From positions 62,001 to 126,000 of the forward strand of contig JAAZMR010000028.1 in NCBI GenBank assembly GCA_012798695.1: a stretch of 64,000 bases of DNA. Reading direction: 5' to 3'. Shown piece after piece: positions 20,137 to 30,739 of the stretch. Every line of letters starts with the position of its first letter. The first letter of the stretch is position 1. The stretch comes from Bacillota bacterium. Its GTDB lineage: Bacteria; Bacillota; Limnochordia; DTU087. Below the pieces are notes generated by a model. The model saw only the letters and a program-made list of their open reading frames with translations, was not told where the DNA came from and made no database searches. A program made the translations under genes and the position numbers.

Positions 20137-21345
20137 CTAGGCCAAGATAGCAGCAATGGCCTGGGCAATAATCCCCTCTCCCTGGCCGGCGGGTCCCAAG
20201 CCCTCTGCAGTAGTCGCTTTGATACTCACCTGATCAACTGTAAGCCCCAATGCTTCCGCTATGTTGAGCCGCATCTGCAGAAGATATGGAGCCAGTCGGG
20301 GACGCTCAGCTATGATCACGCAATCAATGTGGCTGATCTTGGGTAGTGTGCCAGAGCTTCTGATCAGGATCTTGTTGACTTGCTGTAAGAGGTGGAGGCT
20401 GTTGGCACCTCGCCAGCGCATATCCGTATCTGGAAAATGCTGCCCAATGTCACCTAAAGCCATGGCACCCAGCAGCGAATCCATGACCGCGTGCAGCAAT
20501 ACATCAGCATCTGAATGACCCAAAAGCCCCTGATGATAGGGAATTTCCACACCGCCTAGAATTAGGGGCCGGCCTTCTACCAACCGGTGGATATCATAGC
20601 CCCAGCCCACTCGGGTTACAGTCGGGGATTGTCTCTCTTGGCCATCATCCTCTGGCTCATCACTTGCCAAGAGTGCGCTAGCTACAATCAAGTCCTCGGG
20701 TGTAGTCAGCTTGATATTCCGATAAGAACCTTCAATTAGTTGTACTGGCTTGCCCAGTTTTTCGACCAACATACAGTCATCAGTGCCCACACATCCGCTT
20801 TCATTGGCTCGGGTATGAGCTTCATGCAATATGCTGTAATGAAAAGCCTGTGGCGTCTGGATAGCCCAGAGGCTATCCCGAGGCGGGGTGGAAGCAACGA
20901 ATCCTGCGACATCTCGCACCTTGATAGTATCCTTAACCGGTACCGCTACACCCACAGCCCCATATGTCCGAGCTGCCTGGATGGCCGCATCAATCAGCTC
21001 TGTTTTTGCCAAAGGCCGGGCTCCATCATGAACCAGTACTATTTCCGTATCATCAGGTACATGCTGGAGGCCAGCCCACACCGATTCCTGCCGGGTTCTG
21101 CCCCCTGGTATCACCGCTTGTACTTTGCCTACAGAATAACTGTTAACTACATGCCAACCCAGTTTCACCTGATCTTGACCTATTACTACAATGATCCCAT
21201 CGATCTGCGCAGAAGCTTCTAGAGCCAATAGTGTATGAGCAAGGACCGGTTTCCCGGCCAAATGTACAAACTGCTTCCCAGGCCCTTTTAGACCCATACG
21301 GACCCCTTTCCCCGCAGCCGGTACGATCGCTATTACCTGTCCCAT
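20137..21345 (-). CDS. ispDF: Bifunctional IspD-IspF (MEP cytidylyltransferase / MEcPP synthase)
   Basis: Fusion of two non-consecutive enzymes of the methylerythritol phosphate isoprenoid pathway. Residues 1-~235 are Isp[20 protein letters not shown] (nucleotide loop), [15 protein letters not shown] and [16 protein letters not shown] short acidic linker ([13 protein letters not shown]) leads to Isp[20 protein letters not shown] (zinc Asp/His), [16 protein letters not shown] and [10 protein letters not shown]. The start ATG at 21345 gives the usual [12 protein letters not shown] opening. In B. subtilis ispD and ispF are separate neighbouring genes at this locus. Confidence 0.95.
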   Translation of the reverse strand: MGQVIAIVPAAGKGVRMGLKGPGKQFVHLAGKPVLAHTLLALEASAQIDGIIVVIGQDQVKLGWHVVNSYSVGKVQAVIPGGRTRQESVWAGLQHVPDDTEIVLVHDGARPLAKTELIDAAIQAARTYGAVGVAVPVKDTIKVRDVAGFVASTPPRDSLWAIQTPQAFHYSILHEAHTRANESGCVGTDDCMLVEKLGKPVQLIEGSYRNIKLTTPEDLIVASALLASDEPEDDGQERQSPTVTRVGWGYDIHRLVEGRPLILGGVEIPYHQGLLGHSDADVLLHAVMDSLLGAMALGDIGQHFPDTDMRWRGANSLHLLQQVNKILIRSSGTLPKISHIDCVIIAERPRLAPYLLQMRLNIAEALGLTVDQVSIKATTAEGLGPAGQGEGIIAQAIAAILA

Positions 21346-21423
21346 CTCCAATCCACTCCCCTGGTCTTCTTCCCACAAGCCAAACCAACAGATGGTATAC
21401 GATCAAGAGATCCCCAAACGCAA

Positions 21424-21453
21424 TGCAAAGAGCCTCACTCGTTTCAGCGAGGC
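21424..21453 (-). terminator. Probable terminator after yacL-like gene
   Basis: Minus-strand stem GCCTCGCT-GAAACG-AGTGAGGC (8 bp, one G-U) followed by TCTTTGC, a weak T tail, 38 bases after the PIN/TRAM gene stop. Confidence 0.55.
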
Positions 21454-21490
21454 CCTATCCAGTTTATTACTTTAAACAGTCTATTATAGG

Positions 21491-22597
21491 TCACAAGGCC
21501 TTTTCCATCGCTTTAGGCTTAGCAAAAATCATGCGGCCGGCGGCTGTCTGTAAGACACTAGTTACCATGACTCCGATATTTTCTCCGATATACTTGCGCC
21601 CACCATCAACCACAATCATCGTACCATCATCCAAATACGCTACACCCTGCCCCTGTTCTTTCCCATCTTTGATCACATGTACTACCATCTCTTCACCCGG
21701 AAGGACGATGGGTTTCACGGCATTAGCTAGTTCATTGATGTTGAGCACCGATATACCCTGCAGTTCCGCGACCTTGTTGAGATTATAGTCATTGGTGACG
21801 ACCTTGCCACCTAACGCCTTGGCCAGGCGAACCAGCTTGGTGTCAACCTCCGAGGCATCATCAAAGTCTCTATCATCGATCTTGACAGTAACCCCGGGCT
21901 CTTTCTGCATTTTGTTGAGAATATCCAGCCCACGTCTACCTCGATTGCGTTTGAGCACATCAGAAGAGTCAGCGATGTGCTGCAATTCTTCCAATACAAA
22001 AGCCGGGACTATTAGGGTACCTTCAAGAAATTGAGAACGGCATATGTCCGCGATCCGGCCATCAATAATTACGCTTGTATCGAGAATTTTCGAAGGTACC
22101 TTAGGCCCAAAGATACGTCGCTCCCTGCCGGTGTGCCTATCCACCGAGCGGGGAAATACGTTAAACAAATACAATAATTCCTCTTTCTTTTTTAGTGCTA
22201 CGGCCATCGCTACATAACCCATAGACAGAGTCACGATCAAGGGAACGTATTCTCCGACAATTGGTATATGGCTGGGAATAGGAATGGTGGCTAAAATGCC
22301 GATGAGCAATCCGACAACTAAACCAATGGCTCCAATAATCAGTTCATGGGGTGAAGTACGATTCAGGCTGGAAATAAACCGAGACATAAGTTGTTCTATC
22401 TTGGCTATGATGCGTGGCCCTATGATCAATCCAAGAACAGCACCTACTATAGATGCTGTCGGCAAGACTCGGCCATTGGCCAGTGCAGCATTTTGCCATA
22501 GCTCCTCTCTTAACACATAAGCTGTGGCCTGATGTAGAATCCCTGCACCCATAAAGATAAAAACAAGTCGTAAAATTATCCTATACACGATTGTCAC
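21491..22597 (-). CDS. yacL: PIN/TRAM domain membrane protein (YacL family)
   Basis: Membrane-anchored putative RNase. Four predicted membrane helices occupy residues ~1-145. The PIN domain opens KILDTSVIIDGRIADICRS and carries acidic catalytic residues in LDTS, EVDTKLVRLAKALGG and VVTNDYNLNKVA. A TRAM-like C-terminal domain includes VYLDDGTMIVVDGGRKYIG-type residues. It has 368 residues, normal for YacL. It lies between carD and ispDF, the conserved Bacillota order. Biological substrate unknown. Confidence 0.92.
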   Translation of the reverse strand: MTIVYRIILRLVFIFMGAGILHQATAYVLREELWQNAALANGRVLPTASIVGAVLGLIIGPRIIAKIEQLMSRFISSLNRTSPHELIIGAIGLVVGLLIGILATIPIPSHIPIVGEYVPLIVTLSMGYVAMAVALKKKEELLYLFNVFPRSVDRHTGRERRIFGPKVPSKILDTSVIIDGRIADICRSQFLEGTLIVPAFVLEELQHIADSSDVLKRNRGRRGLDILNKMQKEPGVTVKIDDRDFDDASEVDTKLVRLAKALGGKVVTNDYNLNKVAELQGISVLNINELANAVKPIVLPGEEMVVHVIKDGKEQGQGVAYLDDGTMIVVDGGRKYIGENIGVMVTSVLQTAAGRMIFAKPKAMEKAL

Positions 22598-22766
22598 CTC
22601 CTTTATCTAGTCTGCCCCGAACACTCCGCGAACATTACCATGCATATCGGGGTATATCCAAAGATCTAAGTACTATATCTAATAATAGCAGCATTTCACA
22701 CAATAGTAATCCCACGAGTGCGTTACCTGAGCTATAGATAGAAACGCGCCAGGCTAGACCTGACGC

Positions 22767-23243
22767 TTAACCAAGACATTCACCTAAGAGATCCTCGATT
22801 TGTTCCTCTGTTGCATCCTGAGCTAACACCAGTTCACTGATGAGAATCTGCTTGGCATTGTCCAACATCTTCTTCTCGCCGGTTGACAATCCTTTTTCAG
22901 CATCTCTGATCGCCAAATTACGGACTACCTCTGCCACTTCGAAGATGTCACCTGTACGTATCTTTTCCATGTTGGCTCTATAACGCCTATTCCAGTTAGA
23001 GGACATCTTCGACTTCTTGCCTTTGAGGACTTCGACTACTTTAGGCACACCATCTCGATCAATGATTTCTCTTAGGCCGACCTCTTCTACGTTGTCCATA
23101 GGGACCATGACCTTCATCTCTCCAATGGGCAGCTTCATGATGTAGTATTTCTGCTTCTGCCCTAAGACCTCTTTCTCCTCAATCGCCTCGATAACACCTG
23201 CTCCATGCATAGGATAAACCACTTTATCACCAATATTAAACAC
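22767..23243 (-). CDS. carD: CarD family transcriptional regulator
   Basis: CarD/CdnL-type factor whose N-terminal TRCF-like Tudor domain binds RNA polymerase beta. The domain reads FNIGDKVVYPMHGAGVIEAI and YYIMKLPIGEMKVMVPMDNV. The C-terminal helical DNA-binding part includes WNRRYRANMEKIRTGDIFEVAEVVR. GTG at 23243 is seven bases after GGAGGT; the upstream ATG at 23258 overlaps the SD. Length is about 158 residues, normal. A good promoter lies 50 bases upstream. Confidence 0.93.
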   Translation of the reverse strand: MFNIGDKVVYPMHGAGVIEAIEEKEVLGQKQKYYIMKLPIGEMKVMVPMDNVEEVGLREIIDRDGVPKVVEVLKGKKSKMSSNWNRRYRANMEKIRTGDIFEVAEVVRNLAIRDAEKGLSTGEKKMLDNAKQILISELVLAQDATEEQIEDLLGECLG

Positions 23244-23292
23244 CCAAGGGACCTCCATTCCATAGCCAATCTGGCTATACGAACCCTAGTAT

Positions 23293-23322
23293 ATTCTATC
23301 ATCAAACGGCAGAAACTGTCAA
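23293..23322 (-). promoter_or_regulatory. Sigma-A promoter of carD
   Basis: Minus-strand TTGACA (23317-23322) and TAGAAT (23293-23298) with an 18-base spacer, between disA and carD. Confidence 0.75.
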
Positions 23323-23393
23323 TCCCAGCCCCTACCGAGGTTTTTCGAGCTAATTCGCCATCATAGGCCAAATTGCTCCATATCATAAGTCCC

Positions 23394-24473
23394 TCAGATA
23401 TGTCGATCCAAGAGCACCTGTTCCCGTAAGCGCCGCAGACCATCTTGAATGGCCTTTGCCCTCACTTCACCGATCCCCTCCACATCATCCAACTCGTCTG
23501 TACTAGCTGCCAATATGTCAGGAAACCGTTCAAACGTATTGGTTAGGTTCTCGATTACCGGCATGGGTAATCGGGGAATCTTGGTTAGAATACGATATCC
23601 TCTAGGCGTCACCGGTGTATCAAGATTCGTTACCCCACCACTATAACCCAATGCCCGAGCAATTAAAGATAAATCCAATAAGTCCTCTGCACTCCATTGC
23701 CCCAGGATCTCCCAAACCTCATCCCCGGTTTCTTCTTTGCCGGAGGCGAGATAGTCTTTTACTACTAGCAAACCCTGATCCTTAATATCGACCATCAGTT
23801 CCTCCAGCTGCATATTCACCAAACGTCCTTCGGAACCCAGTTCAGCCACATATTTCTCAATCTCGCCAGCTATCCGATCTACCATCTGCGCCCTCTGCAC
23901 TACCTGTGTCACATCTGTCAGAGTGACCAAATCCTCGAACTCCAAAGCACTAATATTGGTCAGCGCTTGCTCCATCACACTCTTGTACTTCTCTAGAGTC
24001 TGGAGTGCCTGATTGGCTTTGGCAAGAATCACACTCACATCCCGCATTACGTATTTAAGATTGCCTTTGTACAGTGTGATTACATTGCGCCGCTGAGATA
24101 TGGAAATGACTAGTTCCCCTGTCTGCCTAGCCACACGTTCTGCTGTACGGTGTCTTGTACCAGTCTCAAATGTGGGAATCAAAGGATCTGGATTCAGCTG
24201 GGCATTAGCAAAGAGAATTCGCTTGGCATCGGTGCTAAGCACAATGGCACCATCCATCTTGGCTAACTCATATAAAGATGTAGGGCGCATCTCTGAATCG
24301 ATCCGAAAACCACCGTCCACCAGATCCAACACCTGCTCACTATCACCGACGACGATCAGAGCACCGGTACGGGCCCGCAGGATATTCTCCAAACCCTCGT
24401 ATAACATGGTCCCTGGTGCCAACATCCAGACTGTCTTCATCATTTGCTCATCCAACATTGGTCTGGCATTCAT
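23394..24473 (-). CDS. disA: DNA integrity scanning protein DisA (diadenylate cyclase)
   Basis: Makes cyclic di-AMP while scanning DNA; in Bacillus it pauses at lesions and delays sporulation. The N-terminal DAC domain carries the catalytic DGA (KMDGAIVLS, near residue 75) and the RHR motif (GTRHRTAERVA, near 107). The C-terminal helix-hairpin-helix region reads LDDVEGIGEVRAKAIQDGLRR. At 359 residues it has normal length. It follows radA closely, as in other Bacillota, and shares its transcript. Confidence 0.96.
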   Translation of the reverse strand: MNARPMLDEQMMKTVWMLAPGTMLYEGLENILRARTGALIVVGDSEQVLDLVDGGFRIDSEMRPTSLYELAKMDGAIVLSTDAKRILFANAQLNPDPLIPTFETGTRHRTAERVARQTGELVISISQRRNVITLYKGNLKYVMRDVSVILAKANQALQTLEKYKSVMEQALTNISALEFEDLVTLTDVTQVVQRAQMVDRIAGEIEKYVAELGSEGRLVNMQLEELMVDIKDQGLLVVKDYLASGKEETGDEVWEILGQWSAEDLLDLSLIARALGYSGGVTNLDTPVTPRGYRILTKIPRLPMPVIENLTNTFERFPDILAASTDELDDVEGIGEVRAKAIQDGLRRLREQVLLDRHI

Positions 24474-24503
24474 AGGCGTCCCCCCCTCATGCTAAAAGTC
24501 GAA

Positions 24504-25895
24504 CTATTCTCTCATGCGAGGCAAAGCCAGCTGTAATCCTTGGGCAACTGAATCTATCGGTACTAGCTGCAGATGAAACCGATGAATGTCCAGTATGCGA
24601 TAGACACTACTGGGTATAATGCATTTTCCAAAACCCAGTTTCGAGGCTTCCCACAGGCGGCGATTCGCTTGGGGTATGCTGCGCACTTCACCGGCTAGGC
24701 CAATCTCCCCTATTACTATCATATCGGCATCCACAGCCCGATTGTATAGGCTACTGCCTACTGCCATCGCCACGGCTAGATCCACACCTGGCTCGTCTAT
24801 TCTTACACCACCGGCTACATTTACATATACATCCTGAGTCTGCAATTGTAAACCACAGCGTTTTTCCAGTACTGCCAGGATCATGGACAATCGATTGGAG
24901 TCTATGCCGTTGGATTGGCGACGAGGTGTACCACCAAAGGGGCTAGGGCCTACCAAGGCCTGAACCTCCACTAACAACGGCCTGGTACCTTCCATGCAGG
25001 CAGTCACTACTGAACCTGGTGCCTGCAGAGGACGCTCTGCTAAGAAAAAAGAGGAGGGGTTTTCTACTTCTGCTAGGCCCTGTTCTCCCATCTCAAAAAC
25101 ACCGATCTCGTTGATAGAACCAAACCGGTTTTTCACAGCTCGTAGTATACGAAAATTGGCGTGTCGATCTCCTTCAAAGTATAAAACCGCATCTACGGCA
25201 TGCTCTAAAACCTTGGGCCCCGCAATGGAACCTCCCTTATTGACATGGCCAACCAGGAAAATCGGAATGTCAAATTCCTTGGCGATGCCCATGAGCCGGG
25301 ATGCAGATTCCCGAACCTGGCTTATGCTTCCTGGCGCTGAAGTAACATCCCCATGGGCCATGGTTTGAATGGAATCAATTATACATAAGGATGGCTGTAG
25401 TTCCACCATGTGGGAGACAACTACTTCGACATCTGTTTCGGTGAGCACCAGCAGCGTGTCCTGAAAGATGCCTAGTCTTTCGGCCCTCAGACGAATCTGA
25501 GGCCCAGATTCCTCACCTGATACGTAAAGAACATTCTGGCCGCCGGCAGCGACTGAGCTCGCTACCTGCAATAATAGTGTAGATTTACCGGTGCCAGGCT
25601 CACCACCAACCAATATTACAGAACCCGGTACTATGCCACCACCTAGCACCCGATCCAATTCCTCAAAGCCTGTGGATTGGCGAGCATCAGATGTGCCGAC
25701 CAGCTGTGAGAGCGGTGTCGGTGGGGTATAACTGAATCCTGCTTGCCTGGCTGCACGCCGATTGCCCGAAGTCTGTGTGGGTTTAATCTCTTCTATCAGG
25801 GTGTTCCATTGATCACAGCCGGGGCATCTCCCAAACCATCGCATAGTTTCGTGGCCACAATTCTGACAAACGTATTTTCTTTTTATCCTGGCCAT
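24504..25895 (-). CDS. radA: DNA repair protein RadA
   Basis: RecA-like ATPase that promotes branch migration in recombination. It has an N-terminal zinc finger CQNCGHETMRWFGRCPGC, Walker A GGEPGTGKSTL near residue 100, Walker B LCIIDSIQTM, the RadA-specific KNRFGS motif and a C-terminal Lon-protease-like domain (GGVRIDEPGVDLAVAMAVGS). The start is the ATG at 25895 behind GGGGGAAG; this gives the usual MARIKRKYVCQNCG. It has its own promoter after the clpC terminator. Confidence 0.96.
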   Translation of the reverse strand: MARIKRKYVCQNCGHETMRWFGRCPGCDQWNTLIEEIKPTQTSGNRRAARQAGFSYTPPTPLSQLVGTSDARQSTGFEELDRVLGGGIVPGSVILVGGEPGTGKSTLLLQVASSVAAGGQNVLYVSGEESGPQIRLRAERLGIFQDTLLVLTETDVEVVVSHMVELQPSLCIIDSIQTMAHGDVTSAPGSISQVRESASRLMGIAKEFDIPIFLVGHVNKGGSIAGPKVLEHAVDAVLYFEGDRHANFRILRAVKNRFGSINEIGVFEMGEQGLAEVENPSSFFLAERPLQAPGSVVTACMEGTRPLLVEVQALVGPSPFGGTPRRQSNGIDSNRLSMILAVLEKRCGLQLQTQDVYVNVAGGVRIDEPGVDLAVAMAVGSSLYNRAVDADMIVIGEIGLAGEVRSIPQANRRLWEASKLGFGKCIIPSSVYRILDIHRFHLQLVPIDSVAQGLQLALPRMRE

Positions 25896-25932
25896 ATACT
25901 TCCCCCATAAATCCGCACAGCAAATCACTTTA

Positions 25933-25961
25933 AGTATAGCATTCCTATTAGTATATATCAA
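25933..25961 (-). promoter_or_regulatory. Sigma-A promoter of radA-disA
   Basis: Minus-strand TTGATA (25956-25961) and TATACT (25933-25938) with a 17-base spacer, between the clpC terminator and radA. Confidence 0.8.
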
Positions 25962-25986
25962 TTTGAACAGTATGAGCTAAGCAGCA

Positions 25987-26024
25987 CAAAAAAAGAGAGC
26001 ACCGGCGAGTAAACACCGATGCTC
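25987..26024 (-). terminator. Rho-independent terminator of the ctsR-clpC operon
   Basis: Minus-strand stem GAGCATCGGTG-TTTACT-CGCCGGTGCTC (11 bp with two G-U pairs, 25997-26024) followed by TCTTTTTTT, 14 bases after the clpC stop. Confidence 0.9.
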
Positions 26025-26037
26025 CACACAGCCCAAA

Positions 26038-28482
26038 TTAGACTCTAGCTACTTCCTCTTCTCTTTTGACGAAGACCAATTGACCATCCTCAGCGCTGAC
26101 CAAGATGGTATCACCTTCGGTAAAGGTTCCACGCAGAATCTCTTCTGATAGAGGGGTTTCCACCAGCCGCTGAATCGCCCGCCGCAATGGTCGAGCACCA
26201 AAGTCAGGTTCAAAGCCCTCGTCAATTAGTACATCTTTGGCTGCATCATTGACCGATATCAACATACCCCGTTCCTGGAGTTGCTGCCTGAGGTCTTTGA
26301 GCATAATCTCCACGATCTCTCTAATGTGCCCTTTGTTGAGTGCGTGGAAGACTATGACTTCGTCAATGCGGTTGAGAAACTCAGGACGGAAAGTCTTGCG
26401 CAACTCATCAATGACTAACCGCTTCATGTCTTGATAACTAGTCTCCTCGTCTTCAACTACCCTAAACCCAATACTGCCACTAGAGCGCTGAATCTGATGG
26501 GCCCCGACATTAGATGTCATGATCAGCACAGTATTGCGGAAATCTACTGTCCTGCCCTTAGCGTCCGTAAGGCGTCCATCCTCCAGAACCTGTAACAGGA
26601 CGTTAAAGACCTCTGGGTGAGCCTTTTCTATCTCATCAAACAGTACCACTGAGTAGGGCCGACGACGCACCTTTTCTGTCAGCTGACCGGCTTCTTCGTA
26701 GCCAACATATCCAGGAGGGGCTCCAACCAACCGTGAGACCGTATGCCGTTCCATATACTCTGACATGTCTAGGCGGATCATAGCATCTTCATCACCAAAG
26801 AGTGATTCGGCCAAAGCCCTGGCCAGTTCTGTCTTACCCACTCCTGTCGGCCCCAGGAAGATAAAAGACCCTACTGGCCGCTTCGGGTCCTTCAAGCCAG
26901 CATATGCCCTGCGAATGGCTTGGGAGATGGAAGTAATCGCTTCATCCTGCCCGATAACCCGACGGTGCAAAACGTCTTCCAAATTCAGCAGCCGATCTAC
27001 CTCTTCTTCAGCCAACTTGACAACGGGAATACCAGTCCAGCTCGATACTACTTCAGCAATATCATCCTCGTCAACGACACCTTCCCGCCTTACTCGGTCG
27101 TTCTTCCATTTTTCTCGGCCATCAGCCAACTCATCTCTCAGATGCTGCTCTTGGTCCCTGAGTGAGGCTGCTTTCTCGAACTCTTCGTTCTTGATGGCAG
27201 ACTCTTTCTCAATACGGATCTCCTCGATTTTGGCCTCCAATTCCTTAAGCTCGGGTGGTGTGACCAGGCCAGATAACCGCACCTTAGAGGCAGCTTCATC
27301 AATTAGGTCAATGGCTTTGTCTGGCAGGAACCGATCACTTACATATCGGTCAGCTAGCTTAGCTGCTGCTGCCAAAGCTTCATCAGTTATTTTGACACGG
27401 TGGTGAGCTTCATAACGATCCCTTAGTCCCTCCAAAATCGCTATACTCTCTTCCACACTCGGCTCATCTACCATTACCGGCTGGAATCTTCTCTCCAAAG
27501 CCGCATCTCTTTCAACATATCTCCGATACTCATCAATGGTAGTTGCCCCAATCGCCTGCAGTTCGCCTCGAGATAGAGCCGGTTTGAGGATATTGCTGGC
27601 ATCAATGGCTCCTTCGGCTGCTCCTGCCCCGATGATTGTGTGCATTTCATCAATGAACAGGATCACATCTCCCGAGGTACGAATCTCTTCCATCACTTTC
27701 TTGAGCCGCTCTTCAAATTCTCCTCTAAACTTAGACCCAGCTACCAAAGCACCCAAATCCAGAGTCACTACCCGTTTTCCTATGAGAGTTTCAGGAATAT
27801 CGCCAGCCACAATCTGCTGTGCTAAGCCTTCTGCGATAGCGGTTTTGCCCACCCCAGGCTCTCCAATCAAACAGGGGTTATTCTTGGTGCGGCGGCTTAA
27901 TACCTGGATTACCCGCTGTATTTCCGCCTCTCGACCAATGACCGGATCCAGCTTACCTTCCCGAGCCATATCGGTTAGGTCTCGCCCAAACTGGTCCAGG
28001 GTCGGAGTCTTGCGTGCCCGACCGGCCTTGCCACTGGCAGGGGGCCCGGCACCTTCACCTAGGAGTTCCAAGACCTGCTTTCTCACTCTCTCAAGATCAA
28101 CACCAAGATTGTGCAATACCTGAGCCGCTACCCCTTCACCCTCCCGAATTAGCCCCAGGAGGATGTGTTCTGTGCCAATATACGTATGGCCCAATTGGCG
28201 GGCCTCATCAAAAGCGAGCTCTAATACCCGTTTAGCTCTAGGGGTGAATCCAATCTGACCGATGGTCATACCCTCACCCCGCCCGATAACTCTCTCTACT
28301 TCAGAACGAACTTGTTCCAATGCACCAAGTTCTTGTAGGGCTCTGGCAGCCACACCATGCCCTTCTGCCACTAGGCCCAAGAGAATGTGCTCAGTCCCCA
28401 CCACATTATGGCCCAGGCGACGAGCTTCCTCTTGGGACAGTACTATGACTCTCTGTGCTCGCTCGGTGAATCTGCCAAACAT
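26038..28482 (-). CDS. clpC: ATP-dependent Clp protease ATP-binding subunit ClpC
   Basis: Hsp100 unfoldase that feeds ClpP. The N-terminal Clp-N repeats (residues ~1-140) contain two HILLGL motifs. AAA-1 has Walker [10 protein letters not shown] and Walker [12 protein letters not shown]. The UVR-containing middle domain has [19 protein letters not shown], where McsA/McsB-type adaptors act in Bacillus. AAA-2 has [16 protein letters not shown] and [15 protein letters not shown]. At 814 residues it matches ClpC rather than ClpE or ClpB. It is the last gene of the CtsR-controlled operon and is followed by a strong terminator. Confidence 0.97.
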   Translation of the reverse strand: MFGRFTERAQRVIVLSQEEARRLGHNVVGTEHILLGLVAEGHGVAARALQELGALEQVRSEVERVIGRGEGMTIGQIGFTPRAKRVLELAFDEARQLGHTYIGTEHILLGLIREGEGVAAQVLHNLGVDLERVRKQVLELLGEGAGPPASGKAGRARKTPTLDQFGRDLTDMAREGKLDPVIGREAEIQRVIQVLSRRTKNNPCLIGEPGVGKTAIAEGLAQQIVAGDIPETLIGKRVVTLDLGALVAGSKFRGEFEERLKKVMEEIRTSGDVILFIDEMHTIIGAGAAEGAIDASNILKPALSRGELQAIGATTIDEYRRYVERDAALERRFQPVMVDEPSVEESIAILEGLRDRYEAHHRVKITDEALAAAAKLADRYVSDRFLPDKAIDLIDEAASKVRLSGLVTPPELKELEAKIEEIRIEKESAIKNEEFEKAASLRDQEQHLRDELADGREKWKNDRVRREGVVDEDDIAEVVSSWTGIPVVKLAEEEVDRLLNLEDVLHRRVIGQDEAITSISQAIRRAYAGLKDPKRPVGSFIFLGPTGVGKTELARALAESLFGDEDAMIRLDMSEYMERHTVSRLVGAPPGYVGYEEAGQLTEKVRRRPYSVVLFDEIEKAHPEVFNVLLQVLEDGRLTDAKGRTVDFRNTVLIMTSNVGAHQIQRSSGSIGFRVVEDEETSYQDMKRLVIDELRKTFRPEFLNRIDEVIVFHALNKGHIREIVEIMLKDLRQQLQERGMLISVNDAAKDVLIDEGFEPDFGARPLRRAIQRLVETPLSEEILRGTFTEGDTILVSAEDGQLVFVKREEEVARV

Positions 28483-28509
28483 TAACCCTCACCTTCCTTT
28501 TGCCTTCTG

Positions 28510-29580
28510 CTAGGCATTTTTCTCCTGCAGACCGGTATGCATATACTCACGAACTAGACTTGCCCTATACATATCCCGTTCCGCTGCATCCATATTTCTG
28601 CCGATTAATTTCTGCACATGTGCTGGCCGAATCAAGACCACAAGATATCTGGGGATACGAGCATCCAGTTCCTTGATCAATCCCATATCCACTCCTAGCC
28701 ACACCTCGGAGACTAACTGCATGGCTTCTTGGCTGGAGATGATCCTGGCCTGTGTCAATATTCCTAATGCACGATAAGCTCTATCTGCCAGTTCCGCTTC
28801 ACCTATGCGCACCAGCTGTTGGCGAGCTTCCCTTTCTTGATCAATAATCTGTCTAGCCACTGTAGCCAGATGCTGGATGATTTCCTTTTCTGAATGACCC
28901 AGTGTCAGCTGATTGGATATCTGATAGATGTTGCCTACAGCCTCAGTGCCCTCACCATATAAGCCTCTCACTGCCAGGCCCAGTTTATTAATGGCCGGTA
29001 CTAACCGCTGCATCTGCCTAGTCATGACCAGTGCCGGCAGATGGAGCATCACCGATGCCCTCAGCCCTGTTCCTACATTAGTGGGACAGGCGGTCAGAAA
29101 CCCTAGCTCCGTAGAAAAGGCATATTCCAGTTTCTCCCCAATCACATCATCCACTTGATCACATTGTTCCCAAGCCGACTGTAGTTGAAACCCCGGGTAA
29201 ATAGATTGAATACGCAGGTGGTCCTCTTCATTGACCATAATGCTAACCAGCTCATCACGACGGAGCACCACTGCCTTATGCTTTACATTCTTAGTCTGCT
29301 GGGGACTTATCAGGTGTTTTTCAACCAACAACTCTCTTTCCAGGATAGGCATGTCAGCAATACTAAAGTAGTCCATATTGGCCTGGCTATCGTGTACTGC
29401 CACCGACCGTGCCAATTCAGTGATATGAGTTAGCTGTTCGTCACTCGCCATGTCAGGAAAAGGGATCTTGGCGACATTGCGTGCAAGGCGAATACGGCTG
29501 CCCATGACAATGTCACTATCCGGCCCTTGGCCCCTCATCCACTGGCTGAGGATCTTGTTCACTGCTTCTTGCAAAGACAC
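28510..29580 (-). CDS. mcsB: Protein arginine kinase McsB
   Basis: Phosphagen-kinase-like enzyme that phosphorylates arginines on misfolded proteins to mark them for ClpCP. Landmarks are GSRIRLARNVAKIPFP near residue 30, VLRRDELVSIMVNEEDHLRI, LGFLTACPTNVGTGLRASVM (catalytic Cys) and GEGTEAVGNIYQISNQLTLG. A GTG at 29580 sits nine bases after AGGGGG; a TTG at 29589 is too close to it. It lies between mcsA and clpC, the standard order. Confidence 0.96.
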   Translation of the reverse strand: MSLQEAVNKILSQWMRGQGPDSDIVMGSRIRLARNVAKIPFPDMASDEQLTHITELARSVAVHDSQANMDYFSIADMPILERELLVEKHLISPQQTKNVKHKAVVLRRDELVSIMVNEEDHLRIQSIYPGFQLQSAWEQCDQVDDVIGEKLEYAFSTELGFLTACPTNVGTGLRASVMLHLPALVMTRQMQRLVPAINKLGLAVRGLYGEGTEAVGNIYQISNQLTLGHSEKEIIQHLATVARQIIDQEREARQQLVRIGEAELADRAYRALGILTQARIISSQEAMQLVSEVWLGVDMGLIKELDARIPRYLVVLIRPAHVQKLIGRNMDAAERDMYRASLVREYMHTGLQEKNA

Positions 29581-29607
29581 CTGTGTCAACCCCCTCTCAC
29601 TTTTGGC

Positions 29608-30144
29608 CTAGCGGTCCTCCCGCCGCTCAGCTTCCCGCAGTTCCTTTTCTAGGTGGCGGATCTTATCCCGCAGCTTAGCTGCTTGCTCGTAATTCTCTTG
29701 GGCAATAGCCGCTCGCTGCTGTTCTCGTAGTTCCTCCATCTGCCTGCGATATCCGATAGCAGCACTGCTATACCCGGGCACTTTGCCTGTATGACCGGTG
29801 CCACCTTGAATCCGCCTCAGCAGAGGTTGAATTTGACTCTCAAACTGTTCATAGCAGACACTACACCCCAAACGTCCTACTTCCTTAAACTTGGCATAGC
29901 TGAAACCACAATTAGGGCAACGCCCCATAGCTGTCTCTACCGCGGGGCCCGGAGATATTGTCTGGGCATGCTGCAGCATCCCTGTCAAAAAGTCTTGAAA
30001 GGTAAACGCCGGTTGGGAGACAAAAGTCAATTCACCCTTAGCTTGTGCACATTCCTGACACAAATGGACTTCTGTCTTCATGTTGTTTACGATCTTGGTG
30101 ATATGAACCGTAGCCGGATGCTTGCGGCATTCTTCACATAGCAT
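29608..30144 (-). CDS. mcsA: McsA, activator of McsB (zinc finger/UVR protein)
   Basis: Zinc-binding adaptor that activates the McsB arginine kinase. Four CxxC pairs are visible: MLCEECRKHPA, LCQECA, GRCPNCGF and GCSVCYEQF. The C-terminal UVR coiled coil reads LREQQRAAIAQENYEQAAKLRDKIRHLEKEL split over residues ~135-165. It has 178 residues, normal length. SD GGGAGG lies upstream of the ATG. It sits between ctsR and mcsB. Confidence 0.95.
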   Translation of the reverse strand: MLCEECRKHPATVHITKIVNNMKTEVHLCQECAQAKGELTFVSQPAFTFQDFLTGMLQHAQTISPGPAVETAMGRCPNCGFSYAKFKEVGRLGCSVCYEQFESQIQPLLRRIQGGTGHTGKVPGYSSAAIGYRRQMEELREQQRAAIAQENYEQAAKLRDKIRHLEKELREAERREDR

Positions 30145-30259
30145 CTCCCTTACCTCCCTCTGTGTGCCTTACCAATCCACGAGACTCTGAACACTTAGCC
30201 TGAATTAGTCTATTGCACTGTCGCTCTACTGCTACATTATTGTCTGCACAGGCAGAAGG

Positions 30260-30739
30260 TTAGCTTCCATATAGCAATACCATCAGCATGGAACGCAGTA
30301 ACATGGCTCTAATCCTGCCGGCATAGACCGGATTGATATTCTGCATCTCCTCTGCCAACAGAGAGCGAATGACCACTGCTTCTTTTCTACTCAAGTACTC
30401 GTGGTCCAAGAGCCTGACCAGCACTGCTTCCGCCCCATCCATGTCTATACTTTCACCGATTGTCTCATATATCCAAGGGCAGATCCCTTGCTGGTGTTGA
30501 GGCTCCAAACGGAGAATGCGGATATAGCCACCGCCTCCCCGCCGACTTTCTACTATATATCCCCGCTCGTTACTAAAACGAGTTTTGAGTACATAGTTGA
30601 TTTGGGATGGCACACATTCAAATAACTCTGCCAGCTCGATTCGCCTAATCTCTAGCCCGCTCTGCCCGGATTGATCCAATAAGGCTTTGATATATCGCTC
30701 GATATGATCTGCTAAACTGCTAATGAATGCCACCTCCAC
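30260..30739 (-). CDS. ctsR: Transcriptional repressor CtsR
   Basis: Heat-labile repressor of clp genes; it loses DNA binding when hot and is removed through McsB. The winged-helix DNA-binding region is RRIELAELFECVPSQINYVL and RFSNERGYIVESRRGGGGYIRI, close to invariant in the family. The C-terminal dimerisation part includes LSRKEAVVIRSLLAEEM. The start is unresolved: the annotated GTG overlaps the SD, and the only codon correctly spaced from GGAGG in frame is an ATT at 30724, which would give the family-like opening (I)SSLADHIERYIK. A CtsR operator and sigma-A promoter lie directly upstream. Confidence 0.95.
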   Translation of the reverse strand: MEVAFISSLADHIERYIKALLDQSGQSGLEIRRIELAELFECVPSQINYVLKTRFSNERGYIVESRRGGGGYIRILRLEPQHQQGICPWIYETIGESIDMDGAEAVLVRLLDHEYLSRKEAVVIRSLLAEEMQNINPVYAGRIRAMLLRSMLMVLLYGS

